Assembly: GCA_017893485.1 (NCBI GenBank)
Contig: CM030368.1
Coordinates: 106,647,549 to 106,711,548, forward strand
Length of the DNA: 64,000 nucleotides
Reading direction: 5' to 3'
Source of the DNA: Hemerocallis citrina
Taxonomy: Eukaryota > Streptophyta > Magnoliopsida > Asparagales > Asphodelaceae
The position numbers were made by a program, and so were the translations under genes. Below are positions 22,882 to 35,252 of this stretch, piece by piece. Numbering within the stretch: position 1 is the first letter of the stretch; each line of letters begins with the position of its first letter. Under the pieces are notes generated by a model. It ran no database searches. It saw nothing but the letters and a program-made list of their open reading frames with translations, and was not told the origin of the DNA.

Positions 22882-25347
22882 AGTGTAAACAGTTATTCTT
22901 GTGTCTATATTCATTACTAACTAGGTAGCAGTTCATGCGTCCCATATTTTAGCACATGGTTGCTACATCAAACAGTTTCGCTTTAAGATTTTGTAGTGGA
23001 ACTTTTATAGGGCAATATATTCAGATAAAAAGTAACAGTAACAGTAATAACAAACAGTAACAGTGTCATGGATCATGCCCTCATGCATCCAGAGATAAAT
23101 AGTAGTTACCACAATAAACAGTAGGGAAACGAGTCCTTTCTGAATATGTATTTCTATATTGTCCACTACTCGATCTTTTCCCTTAAAAACCTCGTCTTGA
23201 TTTCTTTTATTATTACTAAACATGTGTGAATGAATACAAACAGGCTAAAGACATGGAAAGAATAGAAAATAAGTCTAAGATAACATAGTGATTGCAACGG
23301 TTGATAAAACAACTCATAATAGTCAAAACAACGACATTTTCAGTTCTGGACAGAAAGACACTACTGTACCAAATCTGAGATTCATGTTGCTACAGAACAG
23401 AAAATCTAGATCCGTCAGAAAATCTAGAAACTAGACTTTTTGCCGATTCCAGCACATATATATAAGTTACATATCAGCCATAGAAATAGAGTTGAAAACA
23501 GCGTTTAATAAAGAAGTTATATTCAGCCAGAAAATGCAAAATCGTGTTTATAAGCATGAAAAGAATTTAAAATCATCATAATAAAATTTGAGAAAAATCT
23601 GGAAGATTCCCTAACATATCTAGTTTAAAAATATAAAATATTATGAATTTATATTATAGATAGTATAGTCAACAAAATTGGGAAAACAGAGTAATGCAAC
23701 AAAATCTCAATTCTATAAGTTCAGACATAGAAATACCAAAACAGAGATAATTCATGAAATATATTTTGAAATCCAGATCGTCAAAAGGGTGATAAAATAT
23801 ACAAATAAGGCTACAGTTCCTATTTACAACGTTTTCATCAAAAACGAATAGAATCAGGTTGAAAATAAAATTCTTTACTGAGCAGCATGCAGTTTGGAAA
23901 TATGTCGACTAGTTTCAAAAGTATAAAATGAGATGTATATGTGAATACTTAATTCTACAAAAATTAGGGAGTGATCCCATTCATGTCTAAACATTCTCAG
24001 CAAAATATAGAGTTCAAATTCTACTTTTAATATCAGTTTTTAAAATAAAATTCCATATAGAATACATATAGTTCAGAATCTGGAAAGATTCGACATGTCT
24101 ACAGTAAAACAGTGATAACTCATGCATAAGAACTCGGAATTCAAATCCGTTGAAAGTCCTGAAAACTAGAAATCAGAGGCTAGAAATCATGTTCACAAAC
24201 TTATTTATTGCAGCTTAACTACAAACGGTCCAATCTAGATGTCATACAAAGCATAGTATATGTGGGTTACCCAAATCAGCATGGCATGTGAATAAATGAC
24301 TATAATGAGATGTCATAATCAACAAGCATTCATGGGACAATTTCTACAATATACGATGTGTGTCACAACAACCATACAGATCAAGATGTCCACTAATCTA
24401 TTTGTTTCATGCAACGGGTGTCAAGAGATGATGCAAACGGTTAAACTAACAGGATAGGATCATCATGAGAGTACAAATATTTTCATACTAGATTACTTAC
24501 AGTATTAACTTGTATGATGAAAAGAACACATACAAGCTACTTGCCAGATTATGAAGATGACGAAGACGAAAAATAGAATAACGGGAACGGATCCCGAACA
24601 ACGAACACACGAACGAAAGACAAGAGACGGGATTTAATCCAACCAAAGCATGTGCACACGACCTACGTGCACACACACCCAAAAAGACAGTAGCCAACCA
24701 ACGGTAAGATCGGCAGCAGAAACACCTAGCAAGAGCGTCGACACTAACAGCAAGGGCGATGACGGCGTCGGCGCTAGGGGTGATGACAAAGGTGGGTCAG
24801 GGTAGCGGTGGTGTTGCGCTCGACCACAACGAGGACGACAGTGGGGGGGGGAGGGGGGTTCGGCCTGGGTGAGTGTCGCGAAGGGGAAGAAGAGAGGAAG
24901 GAGGGGATGTCGCCGGCGTCGAAGGTCGACGACGACAGCAAAGGGGAAGTCGGGGGTAGGTCAGGGTGAGGGGAGAGAGAGGGTATTGGCTAGGAGGAGA
25001 GAGAGAATAGGTATTAGGGTTAATAATTTGGGTTAGGGTTCAATTAGGGTGTTTAAATAGAGACAATATGGGCTTGGGTGAACTGGGTAGTATCCAGTAG
25101 GGTAAAAAGCATTCAATAAGAGACAATTAGGCTATAAAATAGGTTTAAACAATAGACAATATCAAGAACAAATTGTAGGCCAAATAAATGAGAATCAAAA
25201 GCTGAGTCGAACAAAGAATGAATCACGAGAGAGAGGAACAACACACCATAAAATTAAAAGAAATTAAATACAAACAAAAATAAAATTAAAAATCCAGAAT
25301 TTTATTAAATATAATTAAAAATACAAATAGGAGCAATAGGGGTTACA
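22882..25347 (-). repeat. D2: partial LTR of another gypsy family
   Basis: The minus-strand start TGTAACCCCTATTG is at 25347. The left side is cut by B. It shares landmarks with 26175-29298 in the same order, such as GGGATCC next to GTTCGTGGG-type sequence and a GC-rich leader (about 24700-24960), but it is strongly diverged. It is therefore unlikely to be the partner LTR of D1. It may be a solo LTR, or an end left by recombination. No credible coding frame is present. Confidence 0.6.
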
Positions 25348-25429
25348 GCAATCATCCACGGTCCGACTCCCCTGATTCAAGATAGTGTTTAGTTTAACGT
25401 CGGTACTTTATGGAATAACAACGAAAAAA

Positions 25430-25977
25430 GCATAAAGAAATACTATCTGACGAACCTGTGTTAATGAGACAAACTGTCGTTCCATTTCATTCTTGGTGTC
25501 ATTAGGGAAGAACTTTGTGAGGAAGCTCTCCGTAAAGGTCGCCTAGGGAATGGGTCGCCCCAATCATTGAGCCTCAGCTTACCACCAGATGTGGGCAAGA
25601 TCAACAAGTTGGATGCTCACAACATCCACACAATCAACATTAGCTATTCGCGCTGCAGTCAACAGCTGAGCAGTCCTGATAAGCCATTTCTCGGCTTCAA
25701 GTGGACCTTCAGTGCCTGAGAACTTGTCTGGATGGAGCCTTATTAAATCAGCCACATTACCAGGTCTCGGTGGTGGCAATACGGGGACAGGCACAATGGG
25801 CTCCCTATTAGCAGCTTCGTAAGCCATTCTCAATTGTTCATTATGTTCCCGTTGCATCTGCAACATCAGTTCGTTGTGCTCATGTTGCATTTGCATCATC
25901 TGTGCAATAGTGGGCTCATCAGACTTATCATCGCCAGCACGGAATGATGAAGCACCACTCCTAATCATGGTCTGCAA
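25430..25977 (-). pseudogene. D1 gag N-terminal remnant
   Basis: The frame opens at 25977 with a Met-rich and Gln/His/Glu-rich helical stretch, then the gypsy gag core (RLHPDKFSGTEGPLEAEKWL, VQLVDLAHIWW-like). A stop follows at 25579. The homology then continues as TFTESFLTKFFPNDTKNE and FVSLTQ to about 25450, after further stops. It belongs to a different gag type from A, B and C. No RT or integrase follows. Confidence 0.75.
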
Positions 25978-26152
25978 TAAAAATCAATTGGTTAACATCC
26001 AGATCATGAGTTGGCTATCGATTATTCATGTGATTACTATATTGTGCATACTATTGAGTCAAACAGATCAAACCCAAATCTGAATAATATATTAATCAAA
26101 GCCAAACTTCCTTTCATTAGTCATGTTTTACTGATATATTATCCAAACCCGG

Positions 26153-26164
26153 GCTCTGATACCA
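26153..26164 (-). other. Primer binding site, initiator tRNA-Met (D1)
   Basis: The minus strand reads TGGTATCAGAGC. It lies 10 nt from the LTR end (GTGACA at 26175), a longer gap than in A, B and C. Confidence 0.8.
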
Positions 26165-26174
26165 CTAAAAACCT

Positions 26175-29100
26175 TGTCACGCTCTGCTTTCCAAAAATAC
26201 GGAATACGAGCACATGACACTGGCCCAGCGAATGACTAACATCGCCCATAAGTTGTTTATTCGATCAACTCAACAATATAATCAATACAGAATAATTGCG
26301 CAGATATTAATAATAATCTCATGAACAATAATACTTGGAATGAAGCAATATAAAATATCCAAATACAATAAACCAACATCTGGAAACAATAATAAAATCC
26401 AGGACATAAGCCCAATACAATAATAGTCCAATCACAAATAGATAATAAGTCTCAGTACATTAAGTTCAATAAAACAATTAGCAATTAGAAAGCATTAAGT
26501 CCTCAGAATCTTTGTTCTCCAATCCCAGCAGGTAATTCTCCTTCATTACATGTGTACACTTCATCTAAAAAGAGAAGAAATTTTTTTCTTAGAGCAAGTC
26601 ATGGACAACATGTAGAGAAAGCAAGGAACAATGGAATAATGGTATAACAATGAATTCAATGGATCAATAGGAGTCAATAACATGGGACAATAACAATAAT
26701 CAATATCATGGTAAACGATGCAATGGTATAAACAATGGTCCAATATTCAATAATAATATTCAATGTTATCAACAGGAACAATGATGTATAATATGCAATA
26801 TCGATGTCGTGTCAATCCTTATGTCTATTACTCATTTTAATCATAACTAATGCACGTACTACTGCATCCCATACTACAGGTTCGATGCAAACAACCAATT
26901 TCATTTAGACCAAGTGGTGAATTCTATAGATCATGTGTCGGTACGATAATCACTGATACGGTACAATATTGTTGCACGATACATTACAATGATTCATTGA
27001 TTCACTGATATGTACATTGATACGATTCATTGATACAATTCATTGATACGATTCATTGACACTATTCATGGATGCAATACACGAAAGATTGGGGTGCCGT
27101 AGTCAGCGCTGTACAATCAATCTATAAACACTGATCGACACAGTCATTATATTATTTACTACTCAAGTCAATCCCTTAAACCTCAACTTGTTAATTATTT
27201 TATTAATGCAACAATACAATATGCAATTTGAGATATGGGGTGAACAATAATAACAATAAACGACAATAAGGTGGTAACATGAATTAGGAAAATTAGTATG
27301 ATGATAATAGGACACTAGGATCATGCAATACAACATACACACTTGGATTCATGCAATACAATGATATAGGATTAATTAAACTATCAAAAACTGGAATATA
27401 AAATTCTAGACGGCAAGAGCAGTCTGTACAAAAATGCAATTTTCCTCTGTTTCAGAACTCAAAAACTAAACCCGTCAGAAGTTCCAGAAACTAGACTTCC
27501 ACACGGTTTCAACGCATATTTAAAGATCAAAATCCGACAACAGTAGCTAGGTCAAACACACCATTCTTTACAGATTTTATGTTCAGGCAGAATTTCGACA
27601 TCATGTTATTATAATTTTAGAATCAGCAAAATCTCAATATTAAATTCATTAAAAATAATTTCTAGACTCCTAAACATGTTAAATAACAATCTAGATATTA
27701 TCAGAGCAAAATTTTATCAATTGAACAATCTATTAACAGTTTAAAAATGAAAGATACAAGAATCTAAAAATCTGGAAGTAAAAACACAGCTGTAGTAAAA
27801 TGAGCATAACTTTTGCTACACAACTCAGAATTCAAAAATTCAAGATGTTTTGGAAACTAGAAAGACAATGATACAATTCATATTCAAAAATTAATTCATT
27901 TTAAGATCATTTACTGGGTCGAAAATAACAGTCAACATACAGCCAGCATGCAATATATAATTTTCATGAAATAATTTAATTAAGCATGATGGGTATCAAT
28001 TCTATAAGTCGATAAATTATATAATTCAGCATGATGGGTATAAGAACATGATAAATAAGATTAAGAATACACACATGCATCAATTTATTATCAATCAACC
28101 ATCAATCGATCAAACAATATACAACCTAGCAATTCTCTGTACAATAATTCATTTGTGTGGTAATTATATAAACAACCCTATTATCAATTCTATATGCACA
28201 CAAGGAAGATTCAATCTTTATAGTCAAAAGTGACACAATGTTAGGTAAATTGGGGTTAGCTCGTGTAAATCCTCAATATACCCAACGAAAGAGATAAACA
28301 ATGTATAATACGATAAACGAAGAAATCTACTTGCAAGAGTTTCAAAAAACTTGAATTTGATACAATTAAAAATTCCAGAAGACAGTGACTTGCCTCATAG
28401 ATGGTAAAAACGAATAACAAGGATATCAGGATAAGGATCCCGAAGTAACAAACCCACGAACACACGAATCCACAAGAGATCACGTGCAATATATGTGAAA
28501 AAAAGAACCTAATAATCAACAGCAAAAGCAGCAACAGAGACATCAGCGGCAGCAAGGCCAAGGGCGACAGCAATGTCAGCTTGACGTCGGGGGTTTTGAT
28601 GTTGAGCGAGGGCGACGTCGATGTCGAAGTCGAGCGGCGCAACAGTCGGCGACGCTCGGGGTCTAGCGTTCTGTTGTCGATGAGGACAGAGGAAGAGAGG
28701 ACGGGGTGGGGTTTTGGGTGTCTGGGCATCGAGGAAGAGGTGGGGTGGCACTGAGGGGAGGTCGAAGAGAGGTAGGGTGGCGTTGAGGTGAGGTCGACGG
28801 GGGGTGGCGACGATGGGGGTCGCCGGAGATGGCCGGGGAAGGAAAGGACTATGATGGGTTCAGAGGATTTAGGCGGGAATCCCACGGGGAGAGAGAAACG
28901 ACGAAGAAAGAGAGAGAGAAGAGAGAGAATAAGTGGTTAGGGTTTTAAATTGCACAATTTTTAGTGTTTGCAATAGAGTTGCATTTATAGGGTACAATTA
29001 GGGTACTGGGTTGGTGATTTCGAATCCAATAAAAGCAGTTTTGGGTCAAGAACAAATGAAATTGGGTTGTAGGGTTCAATAAGAGATAGATCTAAATCGA

Positions 29101-29298
29101 TAGGGTCCAAATAAAAATACTCACAATTAATAAAAGAAATTAAGAATAACAAGAATCGCTCAATCAACAAGAACGGAGGATTTCATGAACGAAATCTTAA
29201 TTAAAAAAACCAAGAAACATAAAGTAGAGTATTTTATTCAATTAAAAATAAAAATATTACAAAGGGGAAAATGAAAAATAGCGGAAACGGTAGTTACA
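26175..29298 (-). repeat. 5' LTR of D1 (about 3.1 kb)
   Basis: The minus strand starts TGTAACTACC at 29298 and ends AGCGTGACA. A TATA-type TATAAAT lies at 28983-28989, followed by a GC-rich leader (about 28500-28860) full of CGACG-type triplets. A short imperfect tandem repeat of ATTCATTGATACG lies at about 26990-27075. It is related to G (61014 onward): the segment around TTTCGTTGGGT and TTTACACGAGCTAACCCCAA is shared. Confidence 0.8.
28983..28989 (-). promoter_or_regulatory. LTR TATA box (D1)
   Basis: TATAAAT on the minus strand is followed by GCAACTCTA. The equivalent in G is TATAAATACAACTCTA at 61672. Confidence 0.5.
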
Positions 29299-29763
29299 CA
29301 TATGCACATGTTTTTAGTCCAAGTTGTTCTTAAAATAACATACAACAAGGAAATAAAATAATCAAAACAACAAATAACAACAATTAGTATTAAAGATTCA
29401 ATCTTTAAGTGTTTTGTTAAGTTCTTTTATTCACTTTCTTTCATGTGATCATATTTAATCTACCATACTCATATGCACATGATTTAGTCCAAGTTGTTCA
29501 CATAATAAGAAAATAAAACAACAAATAGACAGGTATATAAAAATAATTTAATTCCGACAATAAAAATAAAATAATAATAAAAATAAATTTTATAATCGGC
29601 TCGGAAGATTTCAGCACCAAATTGATATAATACATATACATATAGACTGGTATATATACAGATAATGAATATTAATTAAACTGAGTAATATCCACCAAAA
29701 ATATTTCAATTCTGAAATAAAAATAATAAAATAATATTATTAATAACTGCTCGGGATATTACA
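29299..29763 (-). repeat. 3' LTR remnant of element C
   Basis: The minus-strand start TGTAATATCCCGAGC is at 29763. Positions 29299-29524 match 54654-54880, including two copies of CATATGCACATG. The stretch 29525-29763 has no match in the visible 5' LTR. A promoter-containing part present at 54881-55234 is missing here, so a deletion occurred at about 29524. D1 interrupts the rest. Confidence 0.75.
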
Positions 29764-29778
29764 ATACTCCCTCCTTAG
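29764..29778 (-). other. Polypurine tract of element C
   Basis: CTAAGGAGGGAGTAT on the minus strand directly precedes the LTR start TGTAATATC. It is nearly the same as in A and B. Confidence 0.75.
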
Positions 29779-29837
29779 AATAATTCTGTCCTCAGAACTG
29801 TACTAAGTAAGAAGAACAGAAAACAAAAAAGCAACAC

Positions 29838-32800
29838 TCAAAATAACTCGGGAAAAGAAAGCTTCATCTAGCTTTCTGGCCCCCAAGTGGCTTCCTCCAC
29901 GAACTGATTCTTCCAAAGAACCTTGGCCATCGGAATAGTCTTGTTCCTTAGCACTTTATCCTGATGATCAATAATTCTGACTGGCTGATCCTTGTATGAA
30001 AGATCCACTCGTAGGTCTTCAGGAACATCTGGCAGTTGATGACTCGGATCCGGCACGTACTTCCTTAGCATCAAAACGTGAAATATATCGTGTACTTGGG
30101 ACAATTCAGCTGGCAGCTCTAGTCTGTATGCCATCTTTCCGATTCTCTTCAAAATCTGGTATGGTCCAATATATCTTGGTGCTAACTTGCCCCCTTCCTG
30201 AACCTAATCACTCCCTTAGTAGGTGAAACTTTCAGAAATACCGAATCACCTTCTTCGAATTCCAAATCTCGTCGGCAATTGTCGGCGTAGCTTTTCTGCC
30301 TGCTTTGTGCTACTTGCATCCTCTTTCTGATTAGCTTGATCTTCTCAAATGTTTGCTGCACTATTTCAGGCCCGAACATCTGCCCTTCTCTTACCTCGAA
30401 CCAGCACATGGGCGTCCTACACTTTCTTCCATACACTTCGTATGGAGCCATCTCAACACGTGCTTGATAACTGTTATTATATGCAAACTCTACCAATACT
30501 AAGTGTTGTTCCCAACTCCCTCCGAAGTCTATAATACATGCCCTCAGCATATCTTCGAGAATTCTGTTAACTCTCTCCGTCTATCCATCAGTCTGTAGGT
30601 GGAAAGCTGTGCTGAACTCTGATCTCGTTCCCAATGCTTCTTGCAGACTCTGCCAAAATCGAGATGTAAACCTTGCATCTCGATCAGAAACGATCGACAT
30701 TGGCACTCCATGTAGTTTTACAATGCCTTCGATGTCGACCTCTGCTAACTTCTCTACCGACCAAGCCGTCTTCACTAGAAGAAAATGTGCAAATTTTGTC
30801 AAACGATCCACTATAACCCAAATTGAGTCGTTCCCTTTCGAACTTCTGGACAGCTCTGTGATGAAGTCCATACTGATATTCTCCCATTTCCACTCCGGAA
30901 TGGGCAATGGTTGCAATAGACCTCCCGGTTTCTGGTTTTCTACCTTAATCTTTTGACATGTAAGGCATTTGGCCACAAATCCTGCCACATCCCGCTTCAT
31001 TCCAGTCCACCAAAAATGATGTTTCACGTCTTTATACATCTTTGTGTTTCCTGGGTGAATTGTGAGTAAGGAGGAGTGTGCTTTCTCCATGATATCTTCC
31101 CTTCATTCATCAACTTTAGGCACACACAACCTGTTACCAAACCTGAGATGTTTCCTTCACACTGAACTCTGAGATGTTTCCTTCATTGACTTGCCACTTT
31201 AGTGCTTCAATCTCTGCATCTCCTATCTGAGCCTTCTTGACTCGGTCATTATGACTCGGTTGCAACTCCAGACGTGCTAAAACTGTGCTCAAATCTTGAA
31301 CAATCACTTCAATACCGGCTTGTCTGATCTCGTCATCTAACTCCCTTCTTGTTGCAATGAGCGTGGCTATACTCCTCTTTCTGCTGAGCGCATCCGCCAT
31401 GACATTGGCTTTTCCTGGATGATATAAGCTTTCTGGTCTGACATCTTCCAAAACCTCTAACCATTGCCTCTTCCTGAGATTCAAATCCTTTTGCTGGTAG
31501 ATATATTTTATACTTTTATTGTCGGTAAACATCTCTACCTTGGTCCCATAGACATAGTGCCGCCACAACTTCAGAGCAAAAGTTATCGCTGCCAATTCCA
31601 AGTCGTGCGTCAGGTAATTCTTCTCATGCATTCAAAGTTACCTCAATCCGTATGCTATGATCTTCCCTTCTTGCATCAGAACACATCCGAATCCCAAACA
31701 TGAAGCATCATTGTAGATCACATGCCCCTTATCTGGTTGAGGCAAAACCAAAATCGGTGCAGAAATCAATTTGCTCTTCAGCTTTTGAAAGCTCCCTTCA
31801 CATTTCTCAGTCCAATCAAAGCTTACGTTCTTCTTGGTCAGTGCTGTAAGTGGTACAACAATTCTGGCAGAGTTCAGGATGAACTTCCTGTAGTACCCTG
31901 TCATGCCTAAGAAGCTCCTGACCTCCTTCACAGTTCTCGGCTGAGGCCAATCCTTTACTGCCTCAATCTTATGCAGGTCTGTGGCCACTCCCTCCTTAGA
32001 ATGGACATGGCCTAAGAATGCAACTTCTGATTTCTAGAATTCACACTTTGACAATTTGGCATAAAGCTGATGCTCTCGCAGTTTGCTCAGTACTATAGTC
32101 AAATGCTCAGCATGCTCACCTTCTATTTTTGAATACACCAAGATTTTGTCTAAGAAGACAACCACAAATGAATCGATGAATGGCCGCAAGATATGGTTCA
32201 TCATGTCCAAAAAATTGCTAGAGCATTGGTCACTCCGAATGGCATCACCAAAAACTCATAATGGCCGTGTCGGGTTTGAAATGCTGTCTTGGGTATATCT
32301 TCTTCTTTGACCCGAACTTGTTGATAACCCGAACGCAGATCAATCTTTGAGAACACAGCCGCTCCCTGGAGCTGGTCAAACAAATCATCGATCCTGGGAG
32401 TTGGGTATTGGTTCCGAACAATAACTTTGTTCAACTCCCGATAATCGATGCACATCCTCACGGTTCTATCCTTCTTCTTCACATGTAGTATGGGTGCTTC
32501 CCAGGGTGAAGCACTCGTCCTGATGAATCCCTTCTGTAGCAGCTCTTCAATTTGCTCCTTAACTTCTTTCTGCTCAACTGGTGCGATCCGATACGGTGTC
32601 TTTGATACTGGTGCGCTGCCTAGCTGGATAGTAATGTTGAACTCAACATCCCTGTGTGGTGGAAGTCCAGATAATTCTTCCAAAAATATGCGAGGAAATT
32701 TACGTACAATTAGTATCTCCTTGACTTCACCTGGAACACGTACTCCAGTTGCAGCTGCAAGGATTTCTTCACTCTGCTTCTTCTTTCCTTGAAACACGAG

Positions 32801-33144
32801 TTCTGCTCTTCCGGATGATGCAATGGCTACCCTCTTTTCCTTACAATCGATGTTAGCCTTATGCTTGAGCATCTAATCCATTCCAATAATCATGTCCGTC
32901 CCTACAAAGCCCAGCTCTAGCAAATCTATACTCAGGGTCTCTCTGCCAATCTGGAGTTTACATCCCTTATAGCACAAATTTGTAGGGAGAGTTGCTCCAG
33001 ATGGGGTAGCAACCAACAAAACCAAATTCAGAGTTGCCTCCTAGGTGCACTTCAACTTCCTTGAAAACAATTCAGACACAAAAGAATGCGATGAACCACT
33101 ATCAAATAAAATAGTTGCCTGGATTCCATTTATATTAATCCATC
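29838..33144 (-). pseudogene. Element C pol (heavily mutated)
   Basis: Order: protease with FDSGSSHSF (about 33100); reverse transcriptase (32872-32201); RNase H (about 31988-31450); integrase with a zinc finger ending CLTCQK (about 30950) and SDRDARF, then GPYQILKRIGKMAY; and a chromodomain (LWKNQFVEEATW). The RT active site reads FLDKILVYS where A and B have FIDDILVYS, so the second catalytic Asp is Lys. There are many frameshifts and stops, including a TAG in the chromodomain end (29868) just before MKLSFPELF. Dead. Confidence 0.88.
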
Positions 33145-33235
33145 CTGTTACAAAAGTGTTTACATCATTCATTGCCTTATGCCAAAAGTATTCAAAACAC
33201 TATAGTAAACTTAGTCATAATTTTTCTTCACCTAC
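33145..33235 (-). other. Inferred 91-bp intron between gag and protease (element C)
   Basis: The minus strand starts GTAGGTGAAG and ends TTTGTAACAG, with a branch-like TGACTAAG inside. The gag frame stops within it (VITGR then TGA). Splicing joins VITG to WININGIQATILFD in frame. The internal sequence differs from A/B while ends, position, phase and length class (3n+1) agree. Confidence 0.65.
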
Positions 33236-34337
33236 CGGTGATGACTCCCTCGTCTTCATCGGCGTCTTCCTCCATAAGCGCGAATACTCGCCCTTGGCAG
33301 GCAATCCCCTTCCCCTTGTTGTTCGTCTTTGGAGCTGGCCTACTACTTCCCCTCTGAAGCTGGGGACAGTCTGGCCGAACATGACCAACCTTCCCGCAAT
33401 TGTAACATGTACGGGTATCACTCTGAGAGTTCCTTTTCGGACACTGGCCCTTGAAATTTTCGTGCTCGCCACATAGGAAACAGCTCCCTGACTTGGTGCC
33501 TCCGGTCCTGCCAACAATTCTCTGGAATTTTCGATCGCAACCCTGGTTCTTGAATCCCAATGCTGGGGCAGGCCTCTTTCCCTTGTTCCATCCTCCAATA
33601 TTTACTTGTGGTTCTGGTCCTTGGTTCATATCCAACTCTGTGTTTGCTGCACGGTGGACCAACTTCTTGAACCTCCGGATGCATAAGGGTACCATCTTGG
33701 TTCTAAGTATGGGCCTGAGCCCCTGCTTGAACCTCCTGGCCTTCTTGACCTCGTCCTGTACCATCTCTAGAGCATACCAACAAAGATGAGTGAACTTGGT
33801 TTCGTACTCACGGACCGTCAGGTTTCCCTATTTTAGGTTAACGAACTCCATGGCCTTGTCCTCTTACACATCCAAAGGAAAGTAGTGCTGCCTGAACTCC
33901 CTCAAGAAGTCTTCCCAGGCAATGGGTCCTTCGCCCAAGCCCCTCTTCACAGACTGCCACAAGATTCTGGCATCCTTTTCCAGTAGAATACTAGCCAACC
34001 TGACATTGTTATCATCCGGTGTCAGCATTACCTTAAATACTATCTCTACGTGACTAATCCAGTCGTCAGCTGCTGTCGGGTCTGCCTGGCCCTAAAAAAC
34101 AGGCAGCCTCATCCTACGGAAAGATTCGACCATCTTGACAGTGTCAGCAGTTGCAACTCCCCGGTTACCTGTGGGTGCTCCCTGTTGCTGCACGTTGTTT
34201 CGGCTTGCCTCTGCTAGGTCTCCGAATGCATGATACATACGAGCTAACTCTACCCCTATATCAAGGCCTGTGCCATTTCCTCCACTACCCTCGCTTTCAT
34301 TCGGGTCGATTCTACCGCTCCTAGTTCTACGAGACAT
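33236..34337 (-). pseudogene. Element C gag (broken)
   Basis: The start is MSRRTRSGRIDP at 34337, the same opening as A/B gag. A TAG follows LPVF at about 34094. Further stops lie where A/B have Gln, at about 33866 and 33830. The second half (33764-33228) is open and carries two zinc knuckles: CFLCGEHENFKGQC, with Asn at the His position, and an intact CYNCGKVGHVRPDC. It ends at the intron donor. Confidence 0.85.
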
Positions 34338-34560
34338 CTGGTAGAAAATAATGGAATAAACATAGGCATCATATTGTGATATTGCAAAAATAACATTCAT
34401 CCAATCTCATAATGTGCATGTGATTTGTAGAAAATGCAAGGCTATACTTCATTTCATTAAAACCCTTTATCTTACTATTTGCATTTCCCCTTTACATTAT
34501 AACATAGATGTAAACAGCAAAATGAAAAAACAACAAGATAATCAATAGGCACCAATCCAC

Positions 34561-35077
34561 CTAATCGCTACCATTAGTGTCTCCTGCAGAGCTCCCTGCT
34601 GCAGGTGGTGGTTCTAACAGCACCTGCAGCTGGGTGATCTGTACCTGAAGCTCAGCGCACTTGCGCTCTAGACGCGCAAATTGCACTAGATGTGTGTGCT
34701 TCATGATCACTATCCTACGGTCGACCCTTGCCTTGGCCCTCCTCAGCTCTGCCACTTCCCTCTCGTTATTGAGGGTCACAAACTCATAAGAATCCATCCT
34801 ATTTTCGAGATATGAGTGGCACCAACCCCACGTTGCGAGGTCACGGAACACCTGCTCGAAAGCCTGCTCAACTGCAGTCGGCTAGGGCGGGGTGGAGGTA
34901 GAGGAATCGGGCCATCCGCAGGGGCACCCCTACTGCGGCAGCTGCTGTGGCCCCATTGGCCAACCCAACTACTACTGGTGACTCGCCACCATCTGTGATG
35001 GGCTCCAGATCTGAGTCCACCTCGACCAATATCCCATTTGCCTACCCATTTCCAAGGGGAATCGCACCGTCAGCCAT
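34561..35077 (-). pseudogene. Pre-gag ORF of element C (broken)
   Basis: The start MADGAIPLGNG at 35077 is followed by an in-frame TAG, and a frameshift lies near 34860. The second half (34851-34561) is open and helical (LNNEREVAELRRAKARVD, RLERKCAELQVQITQLQVLL), ending in a Pro/Ala/Ser tail. Its position matches the A and B pre-gag ORFs, and so does the plan of a variable N-part followed by a coiled coil. Primary sequence similarity is weak. Confidence 0.6.
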
Positions 35078-35237
35078 CCTGCAAGGAGTAGACATGGCCA
35101 GATATAGAAATATCATAAAACATAAGTTGAAAGAAACAACAATACGAATTATGATCATCTACAACAAGCTAAAAACCCAACCCCTACACGGCATCCAAGT
35201 CTATTTTCCTACTATGTTGGACTATAAATTGAAGTCG

Positions 35238-35249
35238 GCTCTGATACCA
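35238..35249 (-). other. Primer binding site, initiator tRNA-Met (element C)
   Basis: The minus strand reads TGGTATCAGAGC, 3 nt from the LTR end TTACA at 35253. Confidence 0.85.
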
Positions 35250-35252
35250 CTC

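Larger units (their letters stand above)
25348..29298 (-). mobile_element. D1: gypsy element reduced to LTR plus gag start
   Basis: A minus-strand LTR (26175-29298), a primer site (26153-26164) and a gag remnant are all that remain. Everything from mid-gag onward is missing before D2 begins. The right end at 29298 joins sequence matching C's LTR at 54654, so D1 inserted into C's 3' LTR. Confidence 0.75.
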
